Of a DNA stretch of 64,000 nt, positions 23,074 through 36,034 are shown piece after piece. A model generated the notes under the pieces. It made no database searches and was not told the origin of the DNA. It worked only from the letters and a program-made list of their open reading frames with translations. The DNA comes from Eutypella sp. D-1 (taxonomy: Eukaryota; Ascomycota; Sordariomycetes; Xylariales; Diatrypaceae): assembly GCA_023313575.1 (NCBI GenBank), contig JAJTTP010000016.1, positions 806,001-870,000 on the forward strand, read 5' to 3'. How positions within the stretch are numbered: the first letter of the stretch is position 1; each line of letters opens with the position of its first letter. A program made the position numbers and the translations under genes.

Positions 23074-24609
23074 CTACAACTCCTCGTTGCCATCACATTG
23101 CTGCCACATCTTCACGCTACTGACCTCCATGGCCGGCTGCGTCCACGTAGGGAACCAGGAATCCCTAGCGTTCCAGAAGTCTTTCTTCGCGTTGGGGCTC
23201 CCGTCGATCCACGGCTTACCGCTCTGAGAGTCCTCAAACCAGCCGTTGGTACCGCCCACAGCGACGTTGAGGATCAGGTAGAATTGTTGATCAAAGGGAG
23301 CGTTGTAGTGACCAGTCCGGGTCCACGGGTCCTCAATGCGACTGCCATTGCTATCCGACTCGGGAAAGGCGCCTCGCTCCCACAGCGGCCCGTCGAAGTT
23401 CGTGTAGAGCACCTGCAGTAGCCGCGAGTTGACGTACGTGAAGAGATATTTCTGCGACCATTCAATGCCAAACGTGTTGAAGCCTGCCGAATACGTCGTG
23501 TGAAGTGCTGGGCGCTTGACGTTCGTCCTCCACCAGGCGTCGTTTGCCTGATCGGGGCCCCAGTGCAGCGCCGACGAGACAATGTCGTTGCCGCCTTGCG
23601 CGTATGTGTAGTTGTTCCCGCGCGACTCCACAATATCAATCTCGCCCGATGCCGGCCACGCTCCATACTCGTCCTTCACGGGCATCATCCAGATGGCGGG
23701 CCAGAGCCAATCTCCCTCGGGAAGCTTGGCGGTGACCTCAACACGACCGTACTTGATAGTGGCACCTTTCTTCGTATTGATACGACCCGATCTGGCTGGA
23801 GGCACGATTGTCGCGTTTCCAACCGTAGTATTCGTCACGGCGACGCAGTCGGACAACGCCTTCGAGGTACACGTGCCATCCGCCGTGAGATTCAGGACAC
23901 TATCCTTTTCAATCAGGGCCGCATCCTGTAGCGTCGGCTTGATAAACAGATGCCCATTCTCCACGTAGACATTCTCGTCGCTGTCGGTGGTCTGATCGAA
24001 GTGTCCGTTGCTAAGTGTGTTAGTCTCGGGGACACGGCGACACCACCACGCATTCCTCTCTTGGACTTACCCATAACCACCGACCTGGATCTCTCTTGTC
24101 CAGATATTCGTGTCGAAGGTAGCGAAACTGTCGTCCAGGACAACGCAGTATTTATGTTGGACCACGGAGCTCATCCCATCCCAAATGAGGAAACCCGAAA
24201 TGCCCAGACCGATCAAGATCCCAATGATGGGAAGGATCGTGACCCATTTCTCTTTGGGGTCCTTCTTCTCTAGCCATGGCTTCTCGACCTCTCCTTTCCT
24301 GATCCTCCGTGAGTGGAAGTATCTCTGGCTTCGTGTCTCGAGAGAGCGGCCGAGCGCGCTAGAGCTGCCGAAGCTCGATGCCGGTCTCGAGATAGTCTGC
24401 GGTCTGGAGACTGTGGGCGACTGAAACGGGTTGGTATTAGTGCCGCTGGGTGTTGCTACTGACTGGGTCCCCTCATCACCGAATGGATTCTCTAGTGCGT
24501 TGATGGCTGAGGGATGGGTTGGCGTCGTGACTCCTGACGGTATGCTGGAGGGACCGTCAACGTCTCCGGAGCGGATATCAAAAGAACGAGAGCCCTCTAT
24601 GTTCTCCAT
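23074..24609 (-). CDS. Type II membrane GH16 glucanase / beta-1,3-glucan-active protein
   Basis: Two exons (24609-24071, 24010-23074) give 491 residues. Residues 1-120 are Ser/Pro/Thr-rich and cytosolic, a single helix at about 122-143 anchors the protein, and the rest is an extracellular GH16 domain. The catalytic set is GEIDIVES (E303, D305, E308), and aromatic segments such as WPAIWMMP, a substrate-cleft signature, are present. Several NxT/NxS sites are in the lumenal part. The intron joins a broken Gly codon in GGYGNGHFDQ, which restores a normal GH16 strand. Enzymes of this type act on beta-1,3- or mixed-linked glucans in the cell wall, but some relatives only bind glucan. It is the third wall-related gene in a row on this strand. 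The open frame extends to 24786, but the longer start would add a Leu/Pro repeat and is less likely. Confidence 0.87.
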
Positions 24610-27600
24610 TGCTTTGAGTAGTGGCAGTGGCAGTGGCAGTAGCAGTGGAAGTGGTTGCAAGCACTGCTGTAGGGTTAGGTCAAGACAGGTGAGATGGGCA
24701 GAGAGATAATAGGGCACGGTTTGCGTGGCTCCTAGTTGATATAACTGCAGTCGGAACCTATGCTCATATGGGCCATCATAACGCATGTAGCATTAGGTTG
24801 GATCTCGTCTCCAATCAATATTCTTCTTGTCTCGAGCCGCTATCACATTCCATCCTTACAATACGTGACGGTACCTATACTTATCACGCCCACGATGCTA
24901 CCCTAAGGAGTTGGACCAGTCTAGCCCCCCCAAACTCATGGATGGTACCAGAAGCATATGTACCTGATGGCGCACCTTATACACCATTGCGCATACAATG
25001 AACATCAACGGCTGAACGATGGGGATTGAGCTAGGGCTTGGCTAGGGACGGATAGTCCCTGCGATCCTAACCTTGATCGGGACAGAACCTAGAGCTCATC
25101 GTATCTAGCCGACTCGTGGCGTCAGGGGTTAGGTCAGGGTCAGGGGTATCCGGAGCTGACGAGAGCGACCAGAAAGAGCGGCAGCCTGCAGGCCAAGCTT
25201 TCACTACTGGCCATGACAGCCTATGGGTCTGCCAATGAAGTACATGAATTGCAGCTCACCTGCACTGCTGATGCTGTGAAGCCGACCCTTTTGGATGATT
25301 ATTATTCAGCGCATACCGGTTCGTGATGCATTATACCGGCTATCACGATTGACGGGATACCAGAAGCCCTGAAAACCTATACTGCTTACACGACCGAAAG
25401 CAAGTCCGCGTGAGTCCAATCTTGCCATGTTCAAAGCAGCGTGGGAAGCAGGCCGTGGGCACGAGGTCCGATGCTCAATCGTGAATGTGTAGTACCAATG
25501 TAACTGAACCAAACACCCTGTACAAAAAAAACAGTGATCCCTGCCCGCGTCATCTGCTCTGATGCATATGCACTCTTTATTGGAAAGCCCATGATCGTTA
25601 TGGTTCTGGCCACAATGACCAACTTTCCGGTATGCCGGTTCCGAGAAGTTTGATCTGCGGGGCAGCTGCTCAGGCATCACCTAGGAATTCTATCGCATGG
25701 TGGCTCAGCGAAGACCCCGACATTAGCCCGATCGATTATGCGTGTTAAAAAAAAGAAGAGAAAAAAAGATCTAAGCGATCCCACGCGAGATATCAGAGCG
25801 GCAACGGAACGGGTGAGGACTTTTGCAGAGACGGCGGCATACCCAATCCGACAACTCACCTCCAGCTAGATAGGAGACAATAAACCCTAGCTGTGGCTTG
25901 CGTAGCTATCTAAAGCTGTCATTGCGAGTTCCACAGCTTCTGGATTATCACTCACCTTGCGGGACAACCTTCCAAGATTGGCGATAGGGACCCCACGCTC
26001 TGGATTGATAAAGACGGCGCCAAGAATACCATACATAACAAGGGCTGTGAGACCTCTGATATGTCCCGTTGCGCCCTGTGTCCTCACGCCTACGTAGGTG
26101 CCCGAATATGGCGTGACGGTCATACCTAGGGCGGAATTGGAGATTCGCGACTACTCTACCCGGTCATGCTGATAGACCCCCAACATATCCATCCAAGCTC
26201 GTGCCCGCTCAGCAGCCGGTCAAGTCGAATCTCTAAGGTTGCAGTAAGTGGTTTTTGTACGCACTACGCCAGCCGAACAGGCCAGCAGTATGTGATGGAT
26301 CTAAGAATTGGATGGATAACGAGGCCTTCATTCAGAATTTACCTGTCACCTGAACTTGGTATAAGAGAGGCGTCTGGCTGTCTCTGTTCAACATCCCTGC
26401 TATCGTCTTACAAGTGCTACGGATATGAGAGGTCGTCCCCTTAGATCCTCTTCCTCGACTTCGCCCAAATGATCTCCCACCTCACATGTCATTTCTCCGT
26501 CGTGGCAATCGGTCAGCAGATGACAACTATCGTGGCGGAAGCTCAACGACAGAGAGGGATGGAAACTTTGTTGTTTATGACATATCCAGTTATAGGTACC
26601 GATCCCCAGCTATTTATCGACCGGCAAGGTAATCCCCGTGAAGTAATGGCCGATGAGATGGCGAACATCGCACAGAACGTCATCGCACTGCCATGTTTGG
26701 CAATGACAGTGCCTTACACGCAAACTGTCGTCTGATTTGTGCTCATTGCTAAAGTGATGCATGGGTGTGACCCTCGATGAGCTGCGGCATTGGTTATGCC
26801 ATTCACAACTTCGTCTTTAGGCTATCGTCGATTTTGGGACTCGGGAGTGTGTTCATGGAGGCTTCAAGCCCGGCGCGACGGTGAATGACTTGCTAGCAGC
26901 GATCTTCCACAATATGTACACCCGACGATGTCTTGCATTCCTGCCGAAATGACAGCATCTCTACACTCATGCTAGTGTAATCACTGATGTCTCGATTTAG
27001 AACAAGGACATACTGTTTATAGAGACGGGAAGTATGAACAGTAGATCACCGAGAACCCGGGAGCGAGAGTTGTAGCCACTCAGATGAGTGGGCACAGTAA
27101 GAATAGCTCCCCACGTTGGATGAGGTTGTGTTTTAACGCAGTTACCTACCTGTACTCCAGCGGTACTTTAGTGATGGGTGTGCTAAAGCTTACGCTAAAG
27201 TACCTCTGAGTCAATTGGTTAATGGTTCACCAGCTCCTAGCTATTAGTGTACTGTATGTTACTGGATTTACTCCGACCTCCGTGCTCCCGCCTCCGCGGA
27301 GTCGCATCGAGAAGGACCCTGATTGTCAATACGCGGAATTCAATGATATACGAAGTCTGATATAGGTAGAATCTGTTTCAGTGTCTATTTATTCTTATCC
27401 GCTGTGTAGTAATATAGAGTAGGGACGGATCGAGAGGTGGCGCACGTGGGGCATGTCGCGACTTTACCCGGTTCGAGGGATTCAAAGAGGGAGGAGGGAG
27501 AGGGACCTGAGTAGCGTAGGAGCGGTGCAGGATGAAGACGCTTCTGACCTGGAAACTGGTGCGTACCGAGTCCGAGTTCAACAAGGTGGGAGACACTGGA

Positions 27601-28809
27601 CCCAGACGCCCGGTTGATATCCAATTTAGATGTTTCGTAGCCCATAGATTGTCGGCCAGGATCCCAAGCAAGCCACCCGTCTCCACCCGGTCCGTCGATG
27701 ACCTCGGGACCTCCCTCCATGTCTCATCACCATTCCCCAGTGTTCTGCCTCATCTGCCTGCCTGTCTGTCCTAATCCTGATGACGGTCAGCTGAAAGGTG
27801 AGGCGAGCCGTTCCCTTCCCAGTAAGGTAAAAAGGTGCTTATCTGCGTGGACCGGGAGTCAGGGAGTCAAATGCTAAACTAAGAAGCTTCGTGGTTCGCA
27901 TTACCCACATAGATCTCCACTCCCTTTTTCCTCGCTTCGTTTCTGGGCGTGTCAGATAGTATTCATGACAAATTCCCGGGCCGCGGGAGCTGGGGGAGTC
28001 ATCTCGCAGGAACATTTGCGCTCACTGTCAGCATCGTCTAGGTATAGGACTAGCCAATCTTGGAATTTCCATGTCTTGGCTCCCGCTGCGACTCAAGACA
28101 AGACTGTTTCTCATTCGTCGAAATAATTCACCTTGAAAAAGATCGACTTGAAGATCAACCAGATCGAGATAAATGAAGTACATAGTTAGAGTGAGTGAAG
28201 AAAAGAGAAAAAGGAATGGTCTATCAAGAGTCTAGCCTATCGTATCATCGTCCATCCATCGCTACCACGCCGCGCAATTTGTCCATTGCCAGAGCAAAGC
28301 GGGACCCAGCCCCCCTGAATCGTACCCACCCGTCTCCCATAAGCCCTCCAGGGGCGTATACACCCAACCAGATCTATGAACCAATCTATGAACCAATGTT
28401 AAATTTCCCGAAAACAGCCCTACCAGCCCTGCCAGCCTTATGGATGACCTGCATTACTCCATACTTTCTTCCCCTTCCCACTCCCTACCACAGAGAACAC
28501 GATAGCCGTTGGCGACTTTCTACCATCGTATTTCTTGCTCAAGGTCCACGAGGTCCACCTATCATCTGCTCCGCTGCCACACAAGTACTTTGCCGGACAA
28601 GCAACCACTGAGCGAAGCTTGACAGTAATGGCAAATACGATGCAGGACTGGTGCCCCGCTTCCACTCTCATCCTCTGGCCCCCCCTCCCTCCTCCCCTGC
28701 TGACTATGGCAATGTGGGCTGTAGGTTACTCAGCTGACAATCCCCGTACAGCGCCTCGTATCTCGAGAACCCTCGAGACATTTCTCGTAGCACACTCCGA
28801 CCGTGTGTG
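24610..28809. other. Gene-poor stretch, 4.2 kb
   Basis: No exon chain with credible splice sites or a recognisable family was found on either strand. Two short frames around 25887-26123 (minus) and 26469-26735 (plus) look protein-like in places but have no continuation and are not called. The promoter of the GH16 gene is at the left end. Confidence 0.4.
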
Positions 28810-29088
28810 CTAAGTCATCCAGGTCGAATTCTCTCCCATCGATGGGTGCTGGGCTGCTGCAATACGAACCATAGGAGAGAGATGGCGCGTCTGGAGAAAC
28901 TGTCCGCCCGCCAGCCTACCCAGCACCTCCGTGTTGTCCTCCTCGTCGATGCTGCTGCGCTGGCGAGGACTGGGTGGGGGTGTAGGGACATTGGGTCGAG
29001 GCTGCACTGGGCCAGGCCTCGGGCCCGGACTGGGTGGAGGATTCGGGTACGCTGAAGGAGCCTCCAGGTAAGGTGTCATGATGGCCAT
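28810..29088 (-). CDS. Hypothetical proline-rich small protein (weak)
   Basis: A 92-residue frame with an ATG start at 29088. The middle is a Pro/Ser-rich tract (PNPPPSPGPRPGP and similar), followed by an acidic patch (SIDEEDN) and a hydrophobic segment. The frame is open a further 240 bases upstream but only to a GTG, so an upstream exon is possible. I do not recognise it and no neighbour helps. Low complexity alone could keep this frame open, so it is a weak call. Confidence 0.22.
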   Translation of the reverse strand: MAIMTPYLEAPSAYPNPPPSPGPRPGPVQPRPNVPTPPPSPRQRSSIDEEDNTEVLGRLAGGQFLQTRHLSPMVRIAAAQHPSMGENSTWMT

Positions 29089-32000
29089 CGTGCTGAAAAT
29101 AGGGACGCAACTGTTGACAAGGTTACAGGTAGGTATGGGAGCCGGGAGAAGACTGGCTATCTTTCTAGAGCTGATGGTAATAGCTTGCTGGTATGGAAGG
29201 TATACAACAAACGTCTTTGTGAGCTGTTCCAACTGGAAAGATATGGCTTGCTGCGTGGTTAGATAAGTTGCTGGGAACCTGATGCTGGACCAGACCTCGG
29301 AACTAGAACTCGTTATATATATTTTCACGAGAGTTCACCGGTAAGACCCAAAATGACTGAACAATACTCAATAATTGTGGTGCCGTGTTATGATGACACA
29401 GGAGTATCCAGAAGCGTCTCACAATACCTTGAACACTGCCTAACACGCGATTCCTCTGGCACGAAAATAGCCAGAGCGAAGACGGGCTAACACTGGATTG
29501 TTGTTACGGGCCCTATAGTCCGTGGACCGAGCCGAGAGCCAGGAATCCATCGTGATAGGGTTATCGCGCCATACTCCTCCCTTTGCCTCCCTTTGCTTCC
29601 CTATTTGCCCATCACAAGGAGTTCGTATTACCGACATAGCTATCTCACCCGCTTTTTCACGACCGGCCAGACTCATGTATCTCCTAAAAGCGGTGATGAG
29701 GCGAACATGTGGTAAGGCGGCCCAATATAGCGCGAGTACCAGCAGGACCTACCGAGTTGGGAAACCAACTGAGGTCACCACGACGTCTATAGGCCTCGAA
29801 AAATATTCACAGCGGCGTGGCCAAGAGGTCCGGATCCCGACGTCGGACTGCTATTCGACCGACAACTAAGTAAATAGAAAGAGTCAACAATAGGATGACA
29901 TGCCCACACATCTGGCTAAGCTAAGACGTCCGTCCGTACACCTAAGTCAAGCTAAGACGTTAAACAAGAGGCTGACAACCCGTACACCATCACGCCCTAG
30001 GTAGAGAGAGCCAAGTCGAGAAAGCGGATGTTCCCCCCTTGTCCTGGAAGCGGAAGGCTGGGATCTGAGTTCGCAGGCGGATAGGGCTGACAGGTGGAGA
30101 AAGGGTGGCGCAGAGATAAGCGCGACGGATTGCGATGGCGCCCAGACTGGCGACAGATAGATGGATTCGAGGGATCAACCAGTGACAGTTGCACTCTCTT
30201 ATGGAAACAACGCGATTGGTCGGAAAATACCTAGGGTTGACGGCTGATTCAGAATTTAATGATGATACAGAGTCCTGTCTGGGACCCTCACCATCTGCCT
30301 CTTTTTGTTTTTTATCCAATATAATTATAGCGCAGCGAGATGTTGATCATGATCAGGATGGCCCACTACCCAGAAGGAGCCGCGGCAGGCGTCGCGTCGT
30401 ACAAGACGTCCGTTAGCCAAGGTCGATCATTCCCGCTCAAGCGCCTATCAGGGTTCTTCCTTGCCCCCCCTTCACCCCCCTCGACCCGGCTTGCTTGCTC
30501 GCGTGGGGGGCTCCCCATCATCGTTACATAGCTTGTCGAAGTGTAGTAAGTAAGATAGCAGCTCCAGCTGGTCTTGTCGGGCAGTGACGGGAACTTCGTT
30601 TCTCTGTTTATGGTGGTTCATTATGCTCGTCATGTTTGTAGACTGGAGTCAGGCGACCCGAATGTTAGTCATCCTGCACCCTATGTCGGTTCGGTTTGGC
30701 TGGGATCGCATGCCCGTTGTTCGGCCCCGAGTGCCGCAAACAAAGATACCCAGCAATAGAACCCGTCAAGTCTGCAGAATGCTATATTAGTCGTAGCTCG
30801 TCCGATTTCGTAGCTTCCTGCCTATCTCTCACCTCGACTTCTATTATTGTCGCCCATTGCGGCTGTCGTATTTCACGCTCACGCTTTTGAGTGATATGTG
30901 GGCGAAGATCTGCACGCGGTGAGCGACGACTATGAATGACTGTCTTGCATCATTCCTAATTGGACTCATTAGGTATGATGTCGCGAGCCGGAATATCGAA
31001 GCACGGCATAGCGGAAGTAATGGAACGGCATGGCGGAAGGTATGACATCCGTCCGGCTGAAGGATCCCCCGAGGGGGCGAGGTCCATCCAGTGAGGTCAT
31101 CTCTGGTCATCTCTGGTAGGTGGCTCACCGCGTGAGAGTCGAATGACTGACTGTGGCTCCTTACCGAAGGTGGCTGCCAGGTGAGACCCCCCCCAAAGAA
31201 CTCTTCAACATACCTTCTAGGACGGCCGTTCTGGTGTGACTCGACTCGGTACTACATGGGAAGTGGTAAGTAAGCAAGCATGCGACGCTACTAAGAATAG
31301 GCGGATGCTCTCGACTGGCATGGCAGTATGAATGAGGCTTAAAATTGACAGATCATACCACCGTGCCTTCATGCCCAGGTATTGATGCCGCGGATATGCT
31401 CATACCGGAGATACTAGCGACCTCGGGGTGGAAAGGATCGAATCACTAGGAAGTCATCATGTTGGCGGTGGCCAGGTAAGTCCCGCTGCCCGACACTACT
31501 CATAGACCAAAACCCGAAAGCAAAACCCGAAAATTCATGGAGTTACTGATGACGCTTCGGATATCGCGGTGCTTATGATTCAATTCAAAAAACGAGGGTT
31601 GAGACTGTCTCGAGCACTTAGCAGAATAGGAAGATCTCAAGATTAAAGCTGCGCAACTAGTGTATTAGGGATCATCTCGAAAGATGGATTAGGGCGCATA
31701 TAATTTGATGCACTTGGTACCTCTAGCTATCCCCAAAGCACTACACACCTGGTCAACAGCCTGGCAGGCAGCAGATGGCCACGACAGATGGCCATGATTA
31801 CGGTGTATGGGAGAGCAACAGCTGGCTGAATGGAGCGAACTGGGGGGAGTTAACATGCATCGTGGCAATCCCCGTGGAAAATGACAACCACTAACCGGGT
31901 GAGTTTGCCTTTGCCCTCTCACACAAGCCTCGGTGTAATAACATCGCCTGCTGTCTCGAACTAATGCCGTCTCTCGTCTTTTTAATTTCCTTTTGATATC

Positions 32001-32111
32001 CGTTTGGCTATGGGCCACCGTCAATCCGCGCCTAATCGTAGCGGCAGCCGCTCGTCACCGCAGAATTGAGACTGACTCTGCTGAGGTCTGAAGGTCTGAA
32101 GCTCCGATATG
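29089..32111. other. Gene-poor stretch, 3.0 kb
   Basis: No supported gene. Short frames on both strands overlap one another and lack family resemblance. A tRNA-like A-box sequence near 29814-29830 was examined and rejected. Confidence 0.4.
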
Positions 32112-33211
32112 CTAACGATATCCACGACCACGGCTACGAGATCGACTATGACCTCTGTAACTGTTATAGCTACGGCTGCGACGTCGCTCATCATAGTCAT
32201 CGTAGCTGTCTCGTCGATTGCCCCTTCTCCGAGGCGGGGACGGGGATCTCGAATCATACGAGGGTGAGCGGCTGCGACCACCACCGCGTCGGTAGGCGGG
32301 CGGAGGAGACCTCGACCGAGAGAGGGAGCGAGGTCGGTAGGTATCGAAGTCATCCCGGGGCGCCCGGCCGCGTCGACCCCGCCCGCCGAAGCCAGGAGCC
32401 CTACCACCACCGCCGCCATTACCGCCGGCACCCGCGCCCGCGCCACCGGGTCCTCGACCACCACCTCGAGCCGGGGCAGGAATTCTCGGATCGATATTTG
32501 CGCCGCGGCTGGCTGTGGGAGGGGGTGGGGAGAACTTGCGGCGGGGGAGGACGATGGAGACGTTGACAATGGAACCATCAATCTGGGCCTCATGCATGTG
32601 AGAGATGGCGGCCTCGGCGTCCTGCTCATGTACGTAAAGAATGTAGGCGGTGCCGCGGTTATGGTTGTCTGAAAGGTTAGCTGGGATCTTAGGAAAGGGG
32701 AGGAAAAGAGAAGAGTAGGGAGGAATCTACCCACACTGTCGATTCATGGGGAGATCTAAATCTCGGATCTGGCCGTAATGACCAAAGATCTCCCGAAGGT
32801 GATCCTCATTGATGTTCTTTGTCAATTTCTCGACAACAATCTGTAGGAGTCAGCGGATGATCAATTCTCAATCCCCATTCCTAGACGGACCTTGGTGCTG
32901 CCTCTCAAAGGACTCTCACTCCGGCCACGGCTCACGCTCCTACTCCTCGTTCTGCTCCGGGTTCTGCTCCTGGTCCTGCTTCTGCTTCTGCTTCTGCTTC
33001 TGCTCGTGCTACGAAACCTGCCATTGCGACGAGGGGCCGGGGATGGAGATCGCGTAACAGATCTGGGGCGACGTGGCGGAGTGGGTGAACGTGAATAGCG
33101 GGAGTACCGCGATCTTGGGGTGGCAGATCGAGAACCTGGGCCGGGGAGGTTATCGCGATCGTTGTTGTCGCGGTCGCGATCTCGGCCACGCGACGGCGAT
33201 CTGTTGTCCAT
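32112..33211 (-). CDS. RNPS1-like SR/RRM protein
   Basis: Three exons (33211-32891, 32840-32735, 32668-32112) give 327 residues. The N-terminal 107 residues are an RS domain with long Ser-Arg dipeptide runs. One RRM follows at about 108-185: IVVEKLTKNI as the first strand, the GQIRDLDLPMNRQ segment, and GTAYILYVHEQDAEAAI across RNP-1. A Gly-rich hinge and a second RS domain end the protein. This RS-RRM-RS layout and the RRM pattern fit RNPS1, which works with the exon junction complex in splicing and mRNA surveillance in the nucleus. The stretch PPPPTASRGA after the RRM resembles the usual fungal form. The upstream in-frame codon at 33214 is GTG, so 33211 is the start. Confidence 0.88.
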
Positions 33212-34170
33212 CACGGTTGAGGGGGCTGAGGGGGGTTTCTCTTTCTTTTGCGAATAGCGCTTTTGATTCGATGTGGTTGAAACTGACGATAATGTTTGAT
33301 CAAAGATTGATATCGGGAACCTCGACGTGCTCTTGCTTTGTTTGTGTTGTTGTTGTAGAAAGGAATCTGGAATTTTGAAGCTGGTAAAAGTTGTACTAAG
33401 GTATGTACCTAGAGCTAGAGCTTACCTGCCTCTACCTAGGCCTAGGTAGGTACCTTACTATAGGTATGTGGGTAGCAGGTTCATACCTACAACCATGATG
33501 TAGCTTCCCACTAAAAGTTACATGCTAGGTACATATGTAGGTAAAGATAGCCTAAGCTATTCTGGGTAAGTTCCACATCTCTGTATGTATATATGGTTAA
33601 CTTGAGAAGCACCGCTAATAATCATCACCTATCTCGCTGTCGCCGAGGTGACGATAACAGCTCAATCGGGCTCCCAGGTCGTCTTCGGCATCATGTATAG
33701 GTTTCTGCAGGTTAGTTAGGTCTCCAGGTAGGACGGAACTCCTTTTACGTCGATTAAGTCCGGAAGCCCATGGATGAAAGGTCGTGTTATCTTATCGGTA
33801 TGTAAAATAGGACGAGGCAACGTCCGCATCAACGACCTACACCCATCGTACATGTAATGGGATGTGTCGCTCTCATGCCCTGATACTTTGACGCCATGCT
33901 ACAGTGACATCGGCCGTGATCCTGAAGGTGTAGGGTTGCTGTCAGGTAAGGCGTTTGCTCTCTTTTTCCTGCTCCTACAGATGGGACGAATAAGAGCCAA
34001 AACTAGGCGGCAGTATGGCTACTGATATCCCAATGACACGATTAAATGCCGAGAAACAAGTACACATTACAACACTAGGTGCTAGTATTTACCTAGCTAA
34101 ATCAACACTTCAAGTCTTCCCAGTTGTCATCATCGCCACCCTGTCGCCCCCGTGCAACAACGCCAAAGCG
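33212..34170. other. Intergenic, 1.0 kb
   Basis: The promoter of the RNPS1-like gene lies at the left. The centre (33400-33550) is dense in TACCTAGG/AGGTAGGT motifs, including a perfect palindrome at 33433-33448. The right part is the 3' flank of the permease gene. Confidence 0.5.
33433..33448. repeat. Perfect 16-bp palindrome TACCTAGG-CCTAGGTA
   Basis: The two 8-base halves are exact reverse complements with no spacer. It sits in a spacer where the same half-site recurs imperfectly on both sides. The function is unknown; it is the cleanest example of a motif scattered through the window's spacers. Confidence 0.85.
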
Positions 34171-36034
34171 TTAGTACACGTATCTGAAGTTCGGGTTCTC
34201 CCTGTCCGTCAGATCCTCAAAGGCGTGCACCATATCGTCGTCCCTGGCCTCCGCGATACCCGCGGCAGCGAGGGCATCCCGCTTCTTATTCTGGCTCACC
34301 AGATACCAGCGGAAGCCGATGATCACCAGCACGAGCAACCCGTAGCAACCCAGGTGCGTCGCGAACGCCGTGTAGTACTTGGGCGCCTCCCGTCCGAGGA
34401 ACACCTGAGGCCCGATCGCGTTGCCCGCCGCCCAGAACAGGAAGTTCGTCGCTACCACCACCGACTTCTTCGTCTGCCCGCCCACGTTCCGCGACATCAT
34501 CGACAGGCCCAGCGTCTGCGCCGCCCAGAACGATAGTGTGATGTAGTAGGAGATCAGGAGTCCCACGTGCTGCGCAAACGTCTCGTTTGGGACCGTCATG
34601 AGAAGGATCGTGCCCACGAAAGACCTGTAATGCTACGGTTAGTAAAATCTGTATATAATGCGCGTATCTGAGAGACCACGGTGTCAACTTACGGGATCAT
34701 GAAGCCCAACATGACCAACGTGTTTTGCTGCGTCTTCTTGACCAGCCAAACAGACCCGAGGAGCACGATGATAATGTAGAAGCCGAGCACCATGGCCAGC
34801 AGCTGCGTCTGCAGCACCGTAAAGCCTAGTGACTGCTGGATGATAATGTTGGCGAACGCGCCGAGACCGCTCGTCGGCAGTGTCGTGCAGAACTGGATCG
34901 CCGCGTAGCACCACGTCTGGGGGTCCGTCAGGGCGTCCCACACCTGCTCCTTCTTGAATACCTTGTTCTGGATACCCGTCTGGTTATCGCGGACGCGTTC
35001 GATCATGAGGCGTTTCTGTCGTAGAGTTAGCGGACGTCACCGAGCAGAAGGAGAAGAAGAGAAGAAGAGAAGGAAGCGAACGTACGTCTTCTTCCGTGTA
35101 GCACTTGGCGCGCATCGGCGAGTCTGGCATATACCATGTGACGAAAATCCCGAACAGGACGGAGATGATTCCGTAGGTCAAAAACAGCCACTGCCACGAA
35201 TACAGGGGGCCGCTGGTAATCAGACTGAAACAGTACGCCAGGAGACCGCCCACGATCTGCTGCGCGCCGTTCATCATATACCAGTACGTGACCCGAGAAT
35301 TCTGCTCCTCGCGCCTGTACCACATGGCCGAGAGCACGACGAACGCCGGCTGGCAAGCCGACTCGAACAGTCCGAGAAGCGTGCGCACCACCAGCAGCCC
35401 GGCAAAGTTCCGGCAGGCGGCATGGCATGCGAGCACTACGCCCCAAGCCGTGATGCTGAATCCCAAGTACTTGCCCACGGGAACCCTCGAGATGATGTAG
35501 TTCTGTCGGGAACAGTAGACGTTAGCTCTTGATCTCAGCCCCAGAGGCATAGTTCTCTTATCTTACCTGCGGGTACTCGACGACCAGGATCGTAATGTAG
35601 ATACAGGACGTCAGCCACGACCAATCCTGCGTCGGCTTGCCATTCTCATCCGCCAGACCGGTCTCTTCTGGCAGTCCCATAATGGCGGCGAACGAGATGG
35701 TGCCCTTGTCGACGGCTTGGATGAAGTAGGTCAGGATCATGACGACGAGGACGCGCTTGTCGATCAGTTTCCGTAGCCGTGTGCTCTCCTCGGGCGTGAT
35801 TTCGATGCGCGTGTCGGCCGTATACTTGGCCAGTTCCTTGTCGATCTTGCCATAGTCCGCGTGCCCGTGTCCTTTCCGCGCTTCCTCGATCTCATCGACA
35901 CTTAGCGAGCGCACCTCGCCTTTCTCTTCGACAGGCACCCTCTCGACCTCCGCGAACGACTTCTTCGCGGTATCGTCCTGGTGTGGCTGGATGGGTTGGA
36001 CACTGTCCGGGTCAGGGACCTCGGTGGACGACAT
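34171..36034 (-). CDS. MFS permease, Dal5/TNA1 (anion:cation symporter) family
   Basis: Four exons (36034-35567, 35502-35086, 35015-34693, 34624-34171) give 553 residues. A charged cytosolic N-terminus of about 85 residues precedes LRKLIDKRVLVVMILTYFIQ, the usual start of helix 1 in fungal allantoate/nicotinate-type permeases, with the DKG and WLTSCIYI segments that follow. About 12 helices are visible, with a loop carrying LLGLFESACQPAF and the RREEQNSR motif. Family members move organic anions such as allantoate, nicotinate, pantothenate, or sugar acids across the plasma membrane. The substrate is not readable from sequence. It is divergent, 1.4 kb away, from a GH105 hydrolase, so a pectin-derived sugar acid is a fair guess. 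Confidence 0.9.

Noticed and set aside
25887..26735. Two short protein-like frames in the gene-poor stretch
   Set aside because: Neither has a continuation, splice context or family match; they may be traces of an old gene but cannot be supported.
29805..29865. tRNA-like stretch with a GTGGCCAAGAGG A-box
   Set aside because: The A-box does not fit the consensus fully and no B-box (GGTTCGANTCC) follows; no cloverleaf forms.
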